A stretch of DNA of 64,000 nt from Planctomycetota bacterium (GTDB taxonomy: Bacteria; Planctomycetota; J058): positions 1 through 64,000 of the forward strand of contig JAHBXY010000021.1 in NCBI GenBank assembly GCA_019636275.1, written 5' to 3'. Positions 19,329 to 28,978 of the stretch are shown here, piece by piece. The translations under genes and the position numbers were made by a program. Every line of letters begins with the position of its first letter. Position 1 is the stretch's first letter. The notes under the pieces are model-generated. The model was not told the origin of the DNA and did no database searches. It worked only from the letters and a program-made list of their open reading frames with translations.

Positions 19329-20051
19329 TCAGTCGTCGCGCGGCGGCGACTGGGTGTCGCCCGAGGGCGGAACCTCTTGCGGCGGCGAGGTCGTGTCCCC
19401 CGACTTGAACTCGGCCTCCTGGTCGCCCGCGTCGCCGCCCATGCCGACCATGTTGCCGAAGTCCATGTCCGGGAACACGTCGTTGCTGCCGTCGAAGGGC
19501 CCGATGCCGAAGAACCACCACTGGTTGTAGTACGACGTCCCCCACAGGTCCTGGCTGCGGCCCAGGTACGCCTTGGTCTTGGGGTCGTAGAGCCAGAGCT
19601 GGAACTTGGCGAAGCCCTGGTGGCTCAGGCGCCGGAAGGCGTAGAGCGGCGGCAGCATGACCGGCGGGAGGCCCTGCGCCGACACGGGGAGCTGCGGGAT
19701 GCCGAGGACGAAGTCGCCGTCCCACAGGCCCAGCGAGGCGTTGCGGACCTCCATGACGATCTCGCACTCGCTGGCCTGATCGGCCAGGATCACGCCCGAG
19801 TTCGCCAGGTGATAGCGCAGCGAGCTCTGCACGTAGTTCTTGTCGATCGGGTCGAACAGCGTCAGGTCCAGGTGGACCTTGCGCCCCTTGAGCGGCGCGG
19901 CGTCGTAGAAGCGCACGGCGCGCTGGGCGGCCGTCGACACGAGCAGCATCTCGTGCGCGGTGCGCGGCGTCGTCGTGTCGCGGATGTTTCCGATGCAACC
20001 CGTGCTGCCGACGGCGCCCAGGAGCGCCAGCGTAGCGACCACGTTCCTCAT
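19329..20051 (-). CDS. Lipoprotein, DUF6655-like (copy 1 of tandem pair)
   Basis: A 240-residue paralogue of the next gene downstream, sharing the same blocks: a GC lipobox near residue 19, [39 protein letters not shown] and a low-complexity polar tail. Its tail is shorter and Ser/Asp-rich. A TATACT -10-like hexamer lies at 20081-20086 on this strand and a GGGGGAG ribosome-site-like run precedes the ATG. It is divergent from ftsH. The aromatic-rich block near residue 185 is the best conserved part. Confidence 0.86.
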   Translation of the reverse strand: MRNVVATLALLGAVGSTGCIGNIRDTTTPRTAHEMLLVSTAAQRAVRFYDAAPLKGRKVHLDLTLFDPIDKNYVQSSLRYHLANSGVILADQASECEIVMEVRNASLGLWDGDFVLGIPQLPVSAQGLPPVMLPPLYAFRRLSHQGFAKFQLWLYDPKTKAYLGRSQDLWGTSYYNQWWFFGIGPFDGSNDVFPDMDFGNMVGMGGDAGDQEAEFKSGDTTSPPQEVPPSGDTQSPPRDD

Positions 20052-20219
20052 GTGTGTGAGCTCCCCCCGAAGTGGGCGGGAGTATAGCCAGCGGCGGGCG
20101 CGGAGGGGCACGCGGCGGAGAACCTCCCCACCCGGCGCGGACCACCCCCACGAGGGGCCGCGGGAGGTCATCATGTGTGGGACGGTAGGGGCAGCAGCCC
20201 GGGGGCAGGAGGACTCGCG

Positions 20220-22226
20220 TTGAATCAGGAGCCGGCGAAGCCCGCAGCCCGCCCGCCCGCGCCCGCGCAGCCGCGCCGGGCCATGTTCACCCTCGTCTAC
20301 GTGGCGCTGGCCCTCGCGCTGCTCCTGGCGCTCAACACGTACCTGGTCGCGCCCCAGCGGGCGGTCTACGCGATCTCCTACTCGACGTTCGTCGAGCAGC
20401 TCCAGGCCGGCAACGTGGCCACGCTGACCGTCACGCCGACGGAGCTCGAGGGCACGCTGCGCGAGGCGCGGGACCTGCCGCTCGCCGCGCCGCCCGACCA
20501 GGTGAAGTCGGTCGAGCGCTTCACGGCCGGGCGCATCCCCGGCGACGACCAGGCGCTCGTGCGGGCGCTCGAGGCCGTGCCCGTCGACGCGCGGCCGGTG
20601 ACCACGGGGCGCCAGGACAGCCGGCTCGGCAGCCTGCTCCTGTGGCTGCTCCTCCCGGGGCTCGTCCTCATCCTCGGCCTGTTCTTCCTCATGCGCCTCC
20701 TCTCGCCCAACCGGCAGGTCATGTCGTTCGGCAAGAGCCGCGCCCGCGTCTACGCGGAGAAGGAGACGAAGATCACGCTCGACGACGTGGCCGGGATCGA
20801 GGAGGCCAAGGAGGAGCTGCGCGAGATCGTCGAGTTCCTGCGCGACCCGCAGCCCTACCACAAGCTGGGCGCGCGGATCCCGCGGGGGATCCTGCTCGTC
20901 GGCCCGCCGGGCACGGGCAAGACGCTCCTGGCGCGCGCCGTGGCCGGCGAGGCCAGCGTCGTGTTCTTCAGCCTCTCGGGCTCCGACTTCGTGGAGATGT
21001 TCGCCGGCGTCGGCGCCTCGCGCGTGCGCGACCTGTTCGAGCAGGCGCAGCGCCAGGCGCCGTGCATCGTGTTCATCGACGAGCTCGACGCCCTGGGCAA
21101 GGTGCGCGGCGTGGGCGTCTCGGGCGCGCACGACGAGCGCGAGCAGACGCTGAACCAGCTCCTGTCGGAGATGGACGGCTTCGACCCCAACATGGGCGTC
21201 GTGATCCTCGCGGCGACGAACCGCCCCGAGATCCTCGACCCGGCGCTCCTGCGCCCCGGCCGCTTCGACCGGCAGGTGGTCGTCGACCGCCCCGACGTGA
21301 AGGGGCGCGAGCAGATCCTGCGGATCCACGCCAAGAAGGTGCGCCTGTCGGACGACGTCGACCTGGCCAAGCTCGCCCGCCAGACGCCGGGGCTCGTCGG
21401 CGCCGACCTGGCCAACGTCATCAACGAGGCCGCCCTGCTGGCGGGCCGGCGGCGCAAGGACGCGGTCGAGCAGGTCGAGCTCGAGGAGGCGATCCAGCGC
21501 AGCCTGGTCGGGCTCGAGCGCAAGAGCCGGATCATGGGCGCGCCCGAGAAGGAGCGCATCGCCGTGCACGAGACCGGCCACGCGCTGGTGGCGCTGGCCG
21601 TCCCGCACGCCGACCCGGTCTCGCGCGTGTCGATCATCGCGCGCGGCGTGGGCGCGCTCGGCTACACCATGCAGACGCCGGCCGAGGACCGGCACCTCTA
21701 CACGCGGGGCGAGCTTGACGACCGCCTGGCGGTGCTGCTCGGCGGCCGCGGCGCCGAGCTGATCATCTACGGCGACACGTCGACCGGCGCGTCGGACGAC
21801 CTGGCGCGCGCGGCCGACCTGGCCCGGCGCATGGTGCTCGAGTTCGGCATGAGCGAGCGCATGGGGCCGGTGAGCCTGGGCTCGACGTCCCGGCGGCAGC
21901 GCTTCCTCAACGTCGACGGCGACGGCGCGCGCGAGTACTCCGACGCCACGGCGCGCGAGGTCGACGAGGAGGTGCGCCGGATCGTGCGCGAGGTCGAGGC
22001 GCGCGTCGGCGACCTGCTCGGCGGGCGCGAGCGCGCCCTGCGGGCGATCGCCTCGCACCTGGTGCAGAAGGAGGTCATCCTCGCCGAGGAGCTGGCCGAC
22101 CTGGCGCGCAAGAACGGCGCGCCGCCGGCCGAGCGCCCGGCGACGGTCCTGCAGGTGACCCCCGCCGCGGCCGCGCCGCCGCTCGCGCCGGTCGAGCCCG
22201 CCGTGCCGCCCGAGGACGCCGCGTAG
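20220..22226 (+). CDS. ftsH: ATP-dependent zinc metalloprotease FtsH
   Basis: Membrane-anchored AAA+ protease that extracts and degrades membrane and cytosolic proteins. 668 residues: transmembrane helices near 22-42 and 140-160, Walker A GPPGTGKT near 228, the second region of homology ([19 protein letters not shown]) near 335, and zinc site HETGH at 450-454 (HEAGH in most family members). The start is taken as TTG at 20220 because AGGAGG lies 7 nt before it; no ATG fits as well. It has a Pro/Ala-rich N-terminal extension and C-terminal tail. The downstream membrane protein overlaps its stop by 1 bp. Confidence 0.95.
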   Translation: MNQEPAKPAARPPAPAQPRRAMFTLVYVALALALLLALNTYLVAPQRAVYAISYSTFVEQLQAGNVATLTVTPTELEGTLREARDLPLAAPPDQVKSVERFTAGRIPGDDQALVRALEAVPVDARPVTTGRQDSRLGSLLLWLLLPGLVLILGLFFLMRLLSPNRQVMSFGKSRARVYAEKETKITLDDVAGIEEAKEELREIVEFLRDPQPYHKLGARIPRGILLVGPPGTGKTLLARAVAGEASVVFFSLSGSDFVEMFAGVGASRVRDLFEQAQRQAPCIVFIDELDALGKVRGVGVSGAHDEREQTLNQLLSEMDGFDPNMGVVILAATNRPEILDPALLRPGRFDRQVVVDRPDVKGREQILRIHAKKVRLSDDVDLAKLARQTPGLVGADLANVINEAALLAGRRRKDAVEQVELEEAIQRSLVGLERKSRIMGAPEKERIAVHETGHALVALAVPHADPVSRVSIIARGVGALGYTMQTPAEDRHLYTRGELDDRLAVLLGGRGAELIIYGDTSTGASDDLARAADLARRMVLEFGMSERMGPVSLGSTSRRQRFLNVDGDGAREYSDATAREVDEEVRRIVREVEARVGDLLGGRERALRAIASHLVQKEVILAEELADLARKNGAPPAERPATVLQVTPAAAAPPLAPVEPAVPPEDAA

Positions 22227-24142
22227 TGGACGGAAGCCTCCTCCCGGGGGCAGACCGCCGCGCGCGCGCCGACGACGACGGCGCGCGGGTGTTCGAGCGC
22301 CCGCTCGGCCCGTGGCGGGGGTTGGGGCTGGTCGGGCTGGGCCTGCTCGCGCCGGCGACGCTCGTCGCGCTCCTCGCGCACGAGGCGCAGGTCACGGCCT
22401 TGGTCGACGCGCTCGGCGCGCCCTTCGGGCAGGTGACGTCGGTCGGCGCGCTGGCGGCGCTGGCGCTCGCGCCGGTCGCGGCGTTCGCGCTGGCCCTGCG
22501 CCGCGCGGCCACGCGCTTAGGCCGCTGCGTCGCCGGGCCCGACTGGCTGGAGGTCGTCCCCGGGCACCTGCCGGGGTGGTGGGCGCGCCTGGTCGTGCGT
22601 CGCGACGAGGTCGTCGAGCGGGTCCCGGGGACGCGCGGGGTCCGGCTGCGCACGGCCGACGGCGCGCGCGCGACGATCCCGACCGACTCGCCCGAGGCCC
22701 TCGACGCGGCCCTGGCCGAGGTCGACCGGCCCCTGGCCGACCCGCCGGTCTCGGCCGGGCGCCGGCGGCCCGGGTGGACCACCGCGCTCGTCGTCGCGCA
22801 CGTCGTCGTGGTCGCGGCCTCGGCCGCCGGCCTGAGCGCGGCGCTGGGCCGACGCTTCGACCCGGACCTGCGCCGGGTCGGCGCGGTCACGGTCGCCCTG
22901 CTGGCCCTGCCGCTGGGGCTGTGCCTGCACGCGGCGCTCGTGCCGTATCGCCGCCGCGTGCACGTCGGCCGGCGCGGCGTGGCGGTCGGCGAGGTGATCT
23001 TCGGCTACGACGCGCTGGAGCGCGTGGGCGTGGGCGAAGGCGCGCTCGCCTGCGTCGCGGGCGGGTGGTCGTGCGTGGCGTGGATCGGCGCCGGCGTGGC
23101 CGCCGTGCGCGAGGCCCTCGAGCGCAGGCTGCGCCAGGCCGGCCTGCAGACGGACGACGTGCTCGGCCCCCCGCCCGCCTGGGCGCGGGCGGGGCGACGG
23201 CGGCTGCGCGCCTGCCTACGCGGCGCGCCGGCGTTCGTGGTGCCGCTGGCGCTGGTGGCGCTCGGCTGGACGGCGCCGAACGAGGTCCTCGTGCGCTGGG
23301 AGGACGTCCACGGGCAGGGGCTGTACCTCGTCCACGCGCGCGACGGCGACCGACCGACTGCCGTCGTGCTCGCGCCGCCGGGCACCGCGGTCCGCACGGC
23401 GGGCTGGTGGCCGGTGACGCTGACCGACGGCGTCGCCTGCGCGCGGGTGGTCGACCTGGCGCGCGGTGAGGTGCGGGAGCCAGGGAGGGCGCCGCGCGCG
23501 TTCACGCCGGGCGCGACGTTCGTGCACGTGCGCGAGGGCGCGGTCGTCGCGGCCACTCCGGCCTGGGGCCCGACGCCCTGCTTCGATACCTGGAGCCACC
23601 CCGCCGACCGGCAACTCTTCTCCGGAATGTACGAGCGGGTGATCCGTCACGTCCGCGAGGATCGGCCCGGTGTCGAGGAGCGCTCGTGGTCGCCCGCGGT
23701 GCCGGAGGTGGTCGAAGCGCTCGCCGGGGAGCTGCTCGACCGGGCCGTCCTGGAGGCGGGGCTGGGCTGGACGACCCGGTGCTGCTTCGACGTGCTGTGC
23801 CCCACGGGTTCGGAGCGCCTGCTGTGGGGTGCGCGGGAGGGCGAGGTGGCCTTCGTCGCCAGGGGCGGCGCGAACGCCAGGCTGCGCGTGCAGCGTGGCG
23901 ACATGGGCTTCGCAGCGGAGCCGCACGGTGTCTCCATGCCCACGGGCCTCTACTCGCTTCGCGACCTGCCGTACCCCACCTACTTCCTCCGCGACGGCCC
24001 CCTCGCCGTGCGCCTCGACGCGCAGGGCACGTTCGTCGAAGACCCCACCCTCCCCACCGACCACGCCACCCTCCTCGCCGTCCGCGCCAAGGTCCTCGCC
24101 GGCGCGACGCTCGCGCAGGCCCTCGACGAGGTGCGCCGGTGA
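22226..24142 (+). CDS. Multi-pass membrane protein, unknown function
   Basis: A 638-residue protein starting at GTG inside the ftsH TAG stop. Hydrophobic helices lie near residues 32-52, 72-92, 185-208, 214-235 and 330-350. A PH-like or DUF-type segment may lie between the pairs (VVPGHLPGWWARLVVRRDEVVERV). The C-terminal 290 residues are soluble with scattered Cys (C454, C515, C516, C520 by rough count). I do not recognise the family. The tight overlap with ftsH upstream and the glycosyltransferase downstream (ATG/GTGA type overlaps) suggests a three-gene transcript. Confidence 0.75.
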   Translation: MDGSLLPGADRRARADDDGARVFERPLGPWRGLGLVGLGLLAPATLVALLAHEAQVTALVDALGAPFGQVTSVGALAALALAPVAAFALALRRAATRLGRCVAGPDWLEVVPGHLPGWWARLVVRRDEVVERVPGTRGVRLRTADGARATIPTDSPEALDAALAEVDRPLADPPVSAGRRRPGWTTALVVAHVVVVAASAAGLSAALGRRFDPDLRRVGAVTVALLALPLGLCLHAALVPYRRRVHVGRRGVAVGEVIFGYDALERVGVGEGALACVAGGWSCVAWIGAGVAAVREALERRLRQAGLQTDDVLGPPPAWARAGRRRLRACLRGAPAFVVPLALVALGWTAPNEVLVRWEDVHGQGLYLVHARDGDRPTAVVLAPPGTAVRTAGWWPVTLTDGVACARVVDLARGEVREPGRAPRAFTPGATFVHVREGAVVAATPAWGPTPCFDTWSHPADRQLFSGMYERVIRHVREDRPGVEERSWSPAVPEVVEALAGELLDRAVLEAGLGWTTRCCFDVLCPTGSERLLWGAREGEVAFVARGGANARLRVQRGDMGFAAEPHGVSMPTGLYSLRDLPYPTYFLRDGPLAVRLDAQGTFVEDPTLPTDHATLLAVRAKVLAGATLAQALDEVRR

Positions 24143-25245
24143 GCGTGCTCGCCTACGTCTCCGGCCACGGCTTCGGCCACTGGACCCGCACGAGCCCGCT
24201 CCTCGAGGACCTCGCCCGCCGCCTGCCCGTCCACGTGCGGACGAGCGGGCGCGCGCTCCCCTGGGCGCGCCGGGCGCCCTGGCCGGCGTCTGTCGAGGAC
24301 GTCGACGTCGGCCCGGGCGCCGTGCAGCAGGGCCCGCTCCACGTCGACGTCCAGGCCACGCGTGAGGCCCTCGCCCGGCACCTCGAGCGCTGGCCCCACC
24401 TCGTGCGCGCCGAGGTCGCGCGCGGTCGCGACCTCGGGGCCACGCTCGTCGTGGCCGACGTGCCGCCGCTCGCCTTCGAGGTCGCCCGGCGCCTCGACGT
24501 GCCGGCGGTCGCCGTGGCCAACTTCACCTGGAGCTGGATCTACGCCGGTTGGGCCGACCGCGACGCATGGTTCGAGGTCGCCAGCGCGCGCCTGCGCGTG
24601 GCCGAGGGGCTGGCGACGCACGTCGTCGCCCTGCCCGGCGGCGGCGGCCTCGACGCCCTGGGCCCGCCGCGCCCGCACCTCGCGCTGCGCCGCCCGCCCA
24701 CCTGCTCCGTCGACGAGGCCCGCCGGCGCCTGCCGCGCCCCCGGCCCGACGACCCGCGCCCGGTGGTCCTCGTCTCGTTCGGCGGCTACGGCGACGCGCT
24801 CGACCTGGCCGCGATCGCCCGCGCGCACCCCGACCACGCCTTCGTCACGTTCGCCCCGCCCAAGGACCCGCCGCCCGAGAACCTGGTTGTCCTCCCGCAC
24901 GACCACGACCTCGACCACCAGGACCTCGTGCTCGGCGCCGACGTCCTCCTGGGCAAGCCCGGCTACGGGACGCTCTCCGAGTGCCTGGAGCGGCCGACGC
25001 CGTTCGTGGCGGTCGTCGGCGACGACGTGTTCCGGGAGCACCCGCGCCTGCGCGCGTTCGGGCGGCGCGTGCTCCCCTGGGTGGAGCTGAGCGAGGCCGA
25101 CCTGCTCGCCGGCCGCTGGGGCCCGGCGCTCGCCGCCGCGCAGGCGGCCCGCCCCGCAGAGGCGCCGCCCAGGAACGGCCTCGACGCCGCCCGGGCGGTC
25201 GTCGCGGCCGCCCTCGACGGCCGCTCCGACCCCGGGCTCGGGTGA
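24139..25245 (+). CDS. GT-B glycosyltransferase (MurG-like)
   Basis: A 368-residue protein that begins SGHGFGHWTRTSPLLEDLARR near residue 7, a glycine-rich first loop seen in MurG-like transferases and in the N-terminal domain of bacterial L-arabinokinase-like proteins. The C-terminal half has GKPGYGTLSECLERPTPFVAV, the nucleotide-sugar-binding motif of these GT-B enzymes. It starts at GTG 24139, overlapping the previous stop by 4 bp. Donor and acceptor are unknown. Confidence 0.8.
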   Translation: MSVLAYVSGHGFGHWTRTSPLLEDLARRLPVHVRTSGRALPWARRAPWPASVEDVDVGPGAVQQGPLHVDVQATREALARHLERWPHLVRAEVARGRDLGATLVVADVPPLAFEVARRLDVPAVAVANFTWSWIYAGWADRDAWFEVASARLRVAEGLATHVVALPGGGGLDALGPPRPHLALRRPPTCSVDEARRRLPRPRPDDPRPVVLVSFGGYGDALDLAAIARAHPDHAFVTFAPPKDPPPENLVVLPHDHDLDHQDLVLGADVLLGKPGYGTLSECLERPTPFVAVVGDDVFREHPRLRAFGRRVLPWVELSEADLLAGRWGPALAAAQAARPAEAPPRNGLDAARAVVAAALDGRSDPGLG

Positions 25246-25277
25246 CACCCGCCGACGACAGTTGGCGCCGCCGAGGG

Positions 25278-25283
25278 TAGACT
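25278..25283 (+). promoter_or_regulatory. -10 element close to start codon (leaderless candidate)
   Basis: TAGACT, 10 nt before the ATG at 25294. Transcription about 7 nt downstream would leave a leader of only a few bases. Confidence 0.5.
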
Positions 25284-25293
25284 CCGCCCCACC

Positions 25294-26409
25294 ATGAAGC
25301 ACTCGCCTGCCCTCGCCATCGTGGCCGCGCTCGTGGTCGCGTCCATGTCCGCCGCCGCCGCCGTGCTCCTCCGGCCGCGCGTCGACCTCGTCCTCGTCAA
25401 CCCCGGCGCCGCCCCGGCGCGCGTGGTCGTCGGCGGCAAGGCCGTCGAGGTGCCGGCCAACGGCACGCTCTCCGTGCCGGGCGTCGCCACGGGCGGCCTG
25501 CACCTCGAGGCGCCGGGCGTGGCCGCGATCCGCTCCGACCTGGGCGGGACCGTCCGCGCGCCGCACCCGACGTGGGTGTGGGCCGTCGCGCCGGTCGACG
25601 GCTGGTGGGCGGCGAGCAAGGGCTACGGCGACCAGGCGCACCTCGGCGAGGCGGCCGAGCCGTTCGCGGCGCCCGGCGCGCTCTTCCGCCTGCCCCCCGA
25701 GTTCCTGCCGGTCGTCGACGGCGCGCTGCCCGAGCAGGTCGCGGCCAAGAAGGGCACCACCGGGACCGTGCGCAAGGTGCTCTGGTCGAGCGGCCACGTC
25801 GAGCGCGCGCGCGTGCGGCAGGCGCGGCTCCTGATCTTCAACACGACCCCCTACCTCCTCAAGCTGGAGGCCGCGGGCAAGGCCATCGCCGAGGAGGTCG
25901 TCCCGGGCGGCCACGTCGAGGCGGTCGAGCTCCCGACGGGGCGGCTGCACCTGCGGGCCACGTCCGGCCTCGCCAACCACCTCGATTTCGAGGTCGACGC
26001 CGAGATCGAGCCGGGCCCGCCGCTGGGGGAGCCCGCCCTCTACGTGTGGGACATCGGCGGCGCCACCCCGTTCTGGGTCATGTCGCGCCGCTACGGCCCG
26101 GACCCCGAGTCGGGCGAGCCGGCCCCGAAGCCGCGGCGCCTCGAGCGCCCCGAGGGCCAGGCGCTCTTCCGCCTGCCCGACGGGTTCCTGCCGCACCTCG
26201 ACCAGCCGTTCCCCGACGCCTGGCACCGCGCGGGGGTGCTCCACGCGCTCTGGTCGGACGAGTACTACACCCGGACGCCGATCGAGATCACGCCCGGCAT
26301 GCTCGAGGCGAAGCGGCCCAAGGCGCAGGGGACGCTGCCCGTGCCCCCCGAGCAGGAGCCGCCGGTCGGTCCGCCGCCGGCGCCGTTCCCGCCCGTCAAG
26401 GACGAGTAG
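25294..26409 (+). CDS. Exported protein with internal duplication, unknown function
   Basis: A 371-residue protein with an N-terminal signal or anchor helix (residues 5-26). The body is two related halves: VDLVLVNPGAAPARVVVGGK ... WVWAVAPVDGWWAASKGYG ... ALFRLPPEFLP and then LLIFNTTPYLLKLEAAGK ... YVWDIGGATPFWVMSRRYG ... ALFRLPDGFLP. Each half looks like a beta-rich domain with the pattern N-(P/T)-x-L, W/Y-V-W, R/K-x-Y-G, LFRLP. The C-terminus is proline-rich. Family not recognised; probably an extracytoplasmic binding or structural protein. Confidence 0.78.
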   Translation: MKHSPALAIVAALVVASMSAAAAVLLRPRVDLVLVNPGAAPARVVVGGKAVEVPANGTLSVPGVATGGLHLEAPGVAAIRSDLGGTVRAPHPTWVWAVAPVDGWWAASKGYGDQAHLGEAAEPFAAPGALFRLPPEFLPVVDGALPEQVAAKKGTTGTVRKVLWSSGHVERARVRQARLLIFNTTPYLLKLEAAGKAIAEEVVPGGHVEAVELPTGRLHLRATSGLANHLDFEVDAEIEPGPPLGEPALYVWDIGGATPFWVMSRRYGPDPESGEPAPKPRRLERPEGQALFRLPDGFLPHLDQPFPDAWHRAGVLHALWSDEYYTRTPIEITPGMLEAKRPKAQGTLPVPPEQEPPVGPPPAPFPPVKDE

Positions 26410-26447
26410 CGCTCGGAGCGAGAAGCCGACCCTCGCTGCCGAGTCCT

Positions 26448-26599
26448 GGTGACCAGCCTTCGATCGGAGCAGCCAGCGAGGCGAGGCCGCGGAGGCTGAG
26501 GCGAGGCGGCGCGCGCGCGGGCGACGTCGTATCGACATACTTCTAGCCCGCGCGCGCGCCGCCCCGCCCAGCATCCGCGGCCGCAGCCGTCGAGCACAC
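26448..26599 (-). repeat. Dispersed stop-codon-linked inverted repeat, copy A
   Basis: Reading leftward from 26599: GTGTGCTCGACGGCTGCG, then a GC-only arm, a short spacer, and the complementary arm, then CTCGCCTCGCTGGCTGC. It starts 1 bp after the stop (26601-26603) of the leftward gene and fills the gap to the convergent gene. The 3' tail (GCTCCGATCGAAGGCTGG) is shared with copy D at 52083-52103. Stem arms are about 26535-26575 and 26495-26530. Confidence 0.85.
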
Positions 26600-26600
26600 C

Positions 26601-27461
26601 TCAGGCGCGGGTGGCCTCGGCCGGCGCGACGACGCTCCAGCCGCGCGCCTCGAGGAAGCGGGCCAGGCCGCGCGCGAGCAGGTCGCGCCCCAGCGGCGAC
26701 CCCTCCCAGGCCCAGGCGCCCAGCGGCTGCGCGCCGTGGTCCTCGTAGATCCAGGCGAGGACCTGCGCCTCGTCGCGCAGCGAGGCGTCGCGCAGGGCGC
26801 CCCAGGCGACGTCGCGCCAGCGGGCGGTCGTCGCCGCGTCGGGCAGGAGCGAGGTCACCGGGCGCTCGAGCAGGTGCTCGGCCAGTCGGCGGCGCGCCTT
26901 GCGGAAGCCCTCGCGGTTCTCGTCGGAGAGGACGAACTGGATCATGCGCTCGACGGCCAGGCCGGAGAACGTGCCCAGGAAGGCCTTGATGTGCCCCTCG
27001 AGGCGGCCCTCGACCTCCTCGGCGAACGCGGAGACGAGCCGCTTGCGGATCGGGCCGATCACCGGGAGCTTGTTGACGAGGGCGCCCAGCAGGTCGGCCT
27101 TCTTCATGAACTCGAAGATCCCCGCGTAGAGGATCGAGCCGAGCATGGTCTCGATCGCCGGCGCGCGGAGGAAGGTGCGCACCGCCTCGGGGTCGGGGTC
27201 CATGGCCTCGGCCGCGTCGAGGAGGCGCGCCTGCGCCTCGGGCGAGAGCAGCTCGCGCAGGCCGCGCCGCTCGCCGCGCAGGCGATCCTCGGTCGTCTTC
27301 CAGGCGCGGTCGAAGTGCGGGCGCGCCTGGGACCAGAAGGCCTCGTCCTGGCGCAGGTCGGCGAGCAGCCGGCCCGCCTCCTCGCGCGACACGAGCTCGC
27401 TTGCGGTGCGCTCGCGCAGCCACGCCTGAAGGTCGTCGAGGAAGCGACGCGCCGGCTCCAT
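26601..27461 (-). CDS. Conserved helical protein, unknown function
   Basis: A 286-residue, Arg/Glu/Leu-rich, almost wholly helical protein. A mildly hydrophobic central stretch (MLGSILYAGIFEFMKKADLL ... NKLPVIGPIRKRLVSAF, about residues 107-145) may touch the membrane but is not a clear transmembrane helix. No catalytic motif. A TATCCT -10-like hexamer lies 20 bp before the ATG. Its stop is followed directly by repeat copy A. Confidence 0.75.
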   Translation of the reverse strand: MEPARRFLDDLQAWLRERTASELVSREEAGRLLADLRQDEAFWSQARPHFDRAWKTTEDRLRGERRGLRELLSPEAQARLLDAAEAMDPDPEAVRTFLRAPAIETMLGSILYAGIFEFMKKADLLGALVNKLPVIGPIRKRLVSAFAEEVEGRLEGHIKAFLGTFSGLAVERMIQFVLSDENREGFRKARRRLAEHLLERPVTSLLPDAATTARWRDVAWGALRDASLRDEAQVLAWIYEDHGAQPLGAWAWEGSPLGRDLLARGLARFLEARGWSVVAPAEATRA

Positions 27462-27496
27462 GGAAGTCCTCTCGGCGCCGCAGGATACCAGGCCGC

Positions 27497-28168
27497 TCAC
27501 ACGCCCCGGGTGGCGGCCGGCCACACCAGCTTGTGGAGCTGCAGGTTCAGCCGCGCGCGCGGGACCCTGGCCTCGACGAGCCACGCCGAGAGCGCGGCCG
27601 GGTCGAGCGCGCCGTGCACGGGCGAGAACAGGAGCGGGCAGCCGCGCGCGGCGAGGTCGTGCTCGGCGATCACCCGCAGCGCGTAGTCGACGTCGGCGCG
27701 GTCGGCCACGACGAACTTGACCTCGTCGGTCGGTCGAAGGCGCCCGAGGTTCGGCCAGTGGTTCCTGGCCTCCATGCCGCTGCCCGGGCACTTGACGTCG
27801 ACGATCCGCACGACGCGCGCGTCGAGCGCCGACGTGTCCACGTGGCCGCCGGTCTCGATCGTGACCTCGAGCCCCGCGTCGCACAGGCGCGCGGCGAGCG
27901 TCAGGCAGCCCGGCTGCTCCAGCGGCTCGCCGCCGGTGAGGAGCACGAGGTCGAGCCCGAAGGCGCGCACCTCGGCCACGACCTCGTCGACCGTCCGGCG
28001 CCCGCCCTCGTGGAAGGCGTAGGCCGTGTCGCACCAGGCGCAGCGCAGCCCGCAGCCGGTGAGGCGCACGAAGGCGCACGGGCGCCCCGCCCGCGTGCCC
28101 TCGCCCTGGACGCTCGCGTAGACCTCGTTGACGACCAGCGTCTCGGCGTCGCCCTTGTCGCGGCCCAT
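27497..28168 (-). CDS. queE: 7-carboxy-7-deazaguanine synthase
   Basis: Radical-SAM enzyme that contracts 6-carboxytetrahydropterin to 7-carboxy-7-deazaguanine in queuosine biosynthesis. 223 residues; EVYASVQGEGTRAGRP is typical of QueE, the 4Fe-4S cysteines are in CGLRCAWC near residue 39, and LLTGGEPLEQP carries the SAM-binding GGE motif. The spacing of the cluster is C-x3-C-x2-C. Another queuosine gene, queG, lies at 59.1 kb. Confidence 0.93.
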   Translation of the reverse strand: MGRDKGDAETLVVNEVYASVQGEGTRAGRPCAFVRLTGCGLRCAWCDTAYAFHEGGRRTVDEVVAEVRAFGLDLVLLTGGEPLEQPGCLTLAARLCDAGLEVTIETGGHVDTSALDARVVRIVDVKCPGSGMEARNHWPNLGRLRPTDEVKFVVADRADVDYALRVIAEHDLAARGCPLLFSPVHGALDPAALSAWLVEARVPRARLNLQLHKLVWPAATRGV

Positions 28169-28194
28169 GCAGGAGAGGATACGACGGAGGGCCC

Positions 28195-28953
28195 ATGTTG
28201 GAACCGGAGCGGGGGTTCGTGCTCTCCTGGCACCGCCACGGCAACTCCCTCGCGGGGTTGGCGGCCGTGCGCGCCGCCGCCGCGCGCGGGCCGTCGGCGC
28301 TCGCCGGGCGCCCGCTGGCGCACGGGGTGGAGCTCGACCTCAAGTGGGCCGGGGCGCTCCTCTACGCCTGGCACGGCCCCACCGGGCGCGAGCGCCTCTC
28401 GGCCGCGCGGGCGCGCGCCTGGGCCGGCGACGACCGCCTGGCCCTCGTCGACGACGCCTACCTCGAGCGCGCGCGCGACCTGCCGCTGCTGGTCGAGCTC
28501 AAGGCGGGCGTCGGGCCGGCCGACCGGGCGCTCGAGGCGCTGGCCGCCCTGGCGGCGCGGCACGCGGCCCGGGTGTGGCTCGCCGCCAGCTCGCTCGACC
28601 TGCTGGCGCTCGCGCGTCGCGTGTGGCCCGACGCCCCGCGGGTCCTCTTCGCCTCGCCGGCGCCGGAGGGCCGGGTGTGGCACCGGCCGACGACCTCCAC
28701 CGCGCGGAGCCTCCTCCGGCGCGGCCTGGCGCCCCGGCTCTCGCCGGGGGAGGTCGACCTCCTCTGCCCGCTCGGCCTCCGGGCGGCGTCCGTCGAGGTC
28801 CACGCGCGCCGCGCCGAGGCCGCGCGCGCCCGCGGCCTGGACTACCTGCCCGGCCGCGTCACCTCGCGCGAGGTGCTGGCCGCGCTGGCCGGCGACGGGC
28901 GGCTGCCCGGCGCGTTCGTCTACGCCGCCGCGGCGGCGTGGCCGGACCTGTAG
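28195..28953 (+). CDS. Glycerophosphodiester phosphodiesterase-like protein (divergent)
   Basis: A 252-residue protein with a TIM-barrel layout similar to GDPD: HRHGNSLAGL near residue 13 in place of the usual HRG, GVELDLKWAGALLYAWHGPT near 44 for the E-x-D ... H motif, and PLLVELKAGVG near 95 for the metal-binding E-x-K strand. Family-typical residues are therefore partly kept. Substrate unknown. It converges on the Nif11-type precursor with a 25-bp gap. Confidence 0.6.
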   Translation: MLEPERGFVLSWHRHGNSLAGLAAVRAAAARGPSALAGRPLAHGVELDLKWAGALLYAWHGPTGRERLSAARARAWAGDDRLALVDDAYLERARDLPLLVELKAGVGPADRALEALAALAARHAARVWLAASSLDLLALARRVWPDAPRVLFASPAPEGRVWHRPTTSTARSLLRRGLAPRLSPGEVDLLCPLGLRAASVEVHARRAEAARARGLDYLPGRVTSREVLAALAGDGRLPGAFVYAAAAAWPDL

Positions 28954-28978
28954 CGATCGACCGCCGAGGCGCTGGAGC

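Noticed and set aside
26461..26600. A gene encoded within the dispersed repeats
   Set aside because: Open frames through the repeats are short, differ between copies in length and frame, and are not conserved; the conserved feature is the inverted-repeat structure.
24000..27423. A 1147-codon minus-strand open frame
   Set aside because: Shadow of several plus-strand genes and repeat copy A; no family resemblance in its text.
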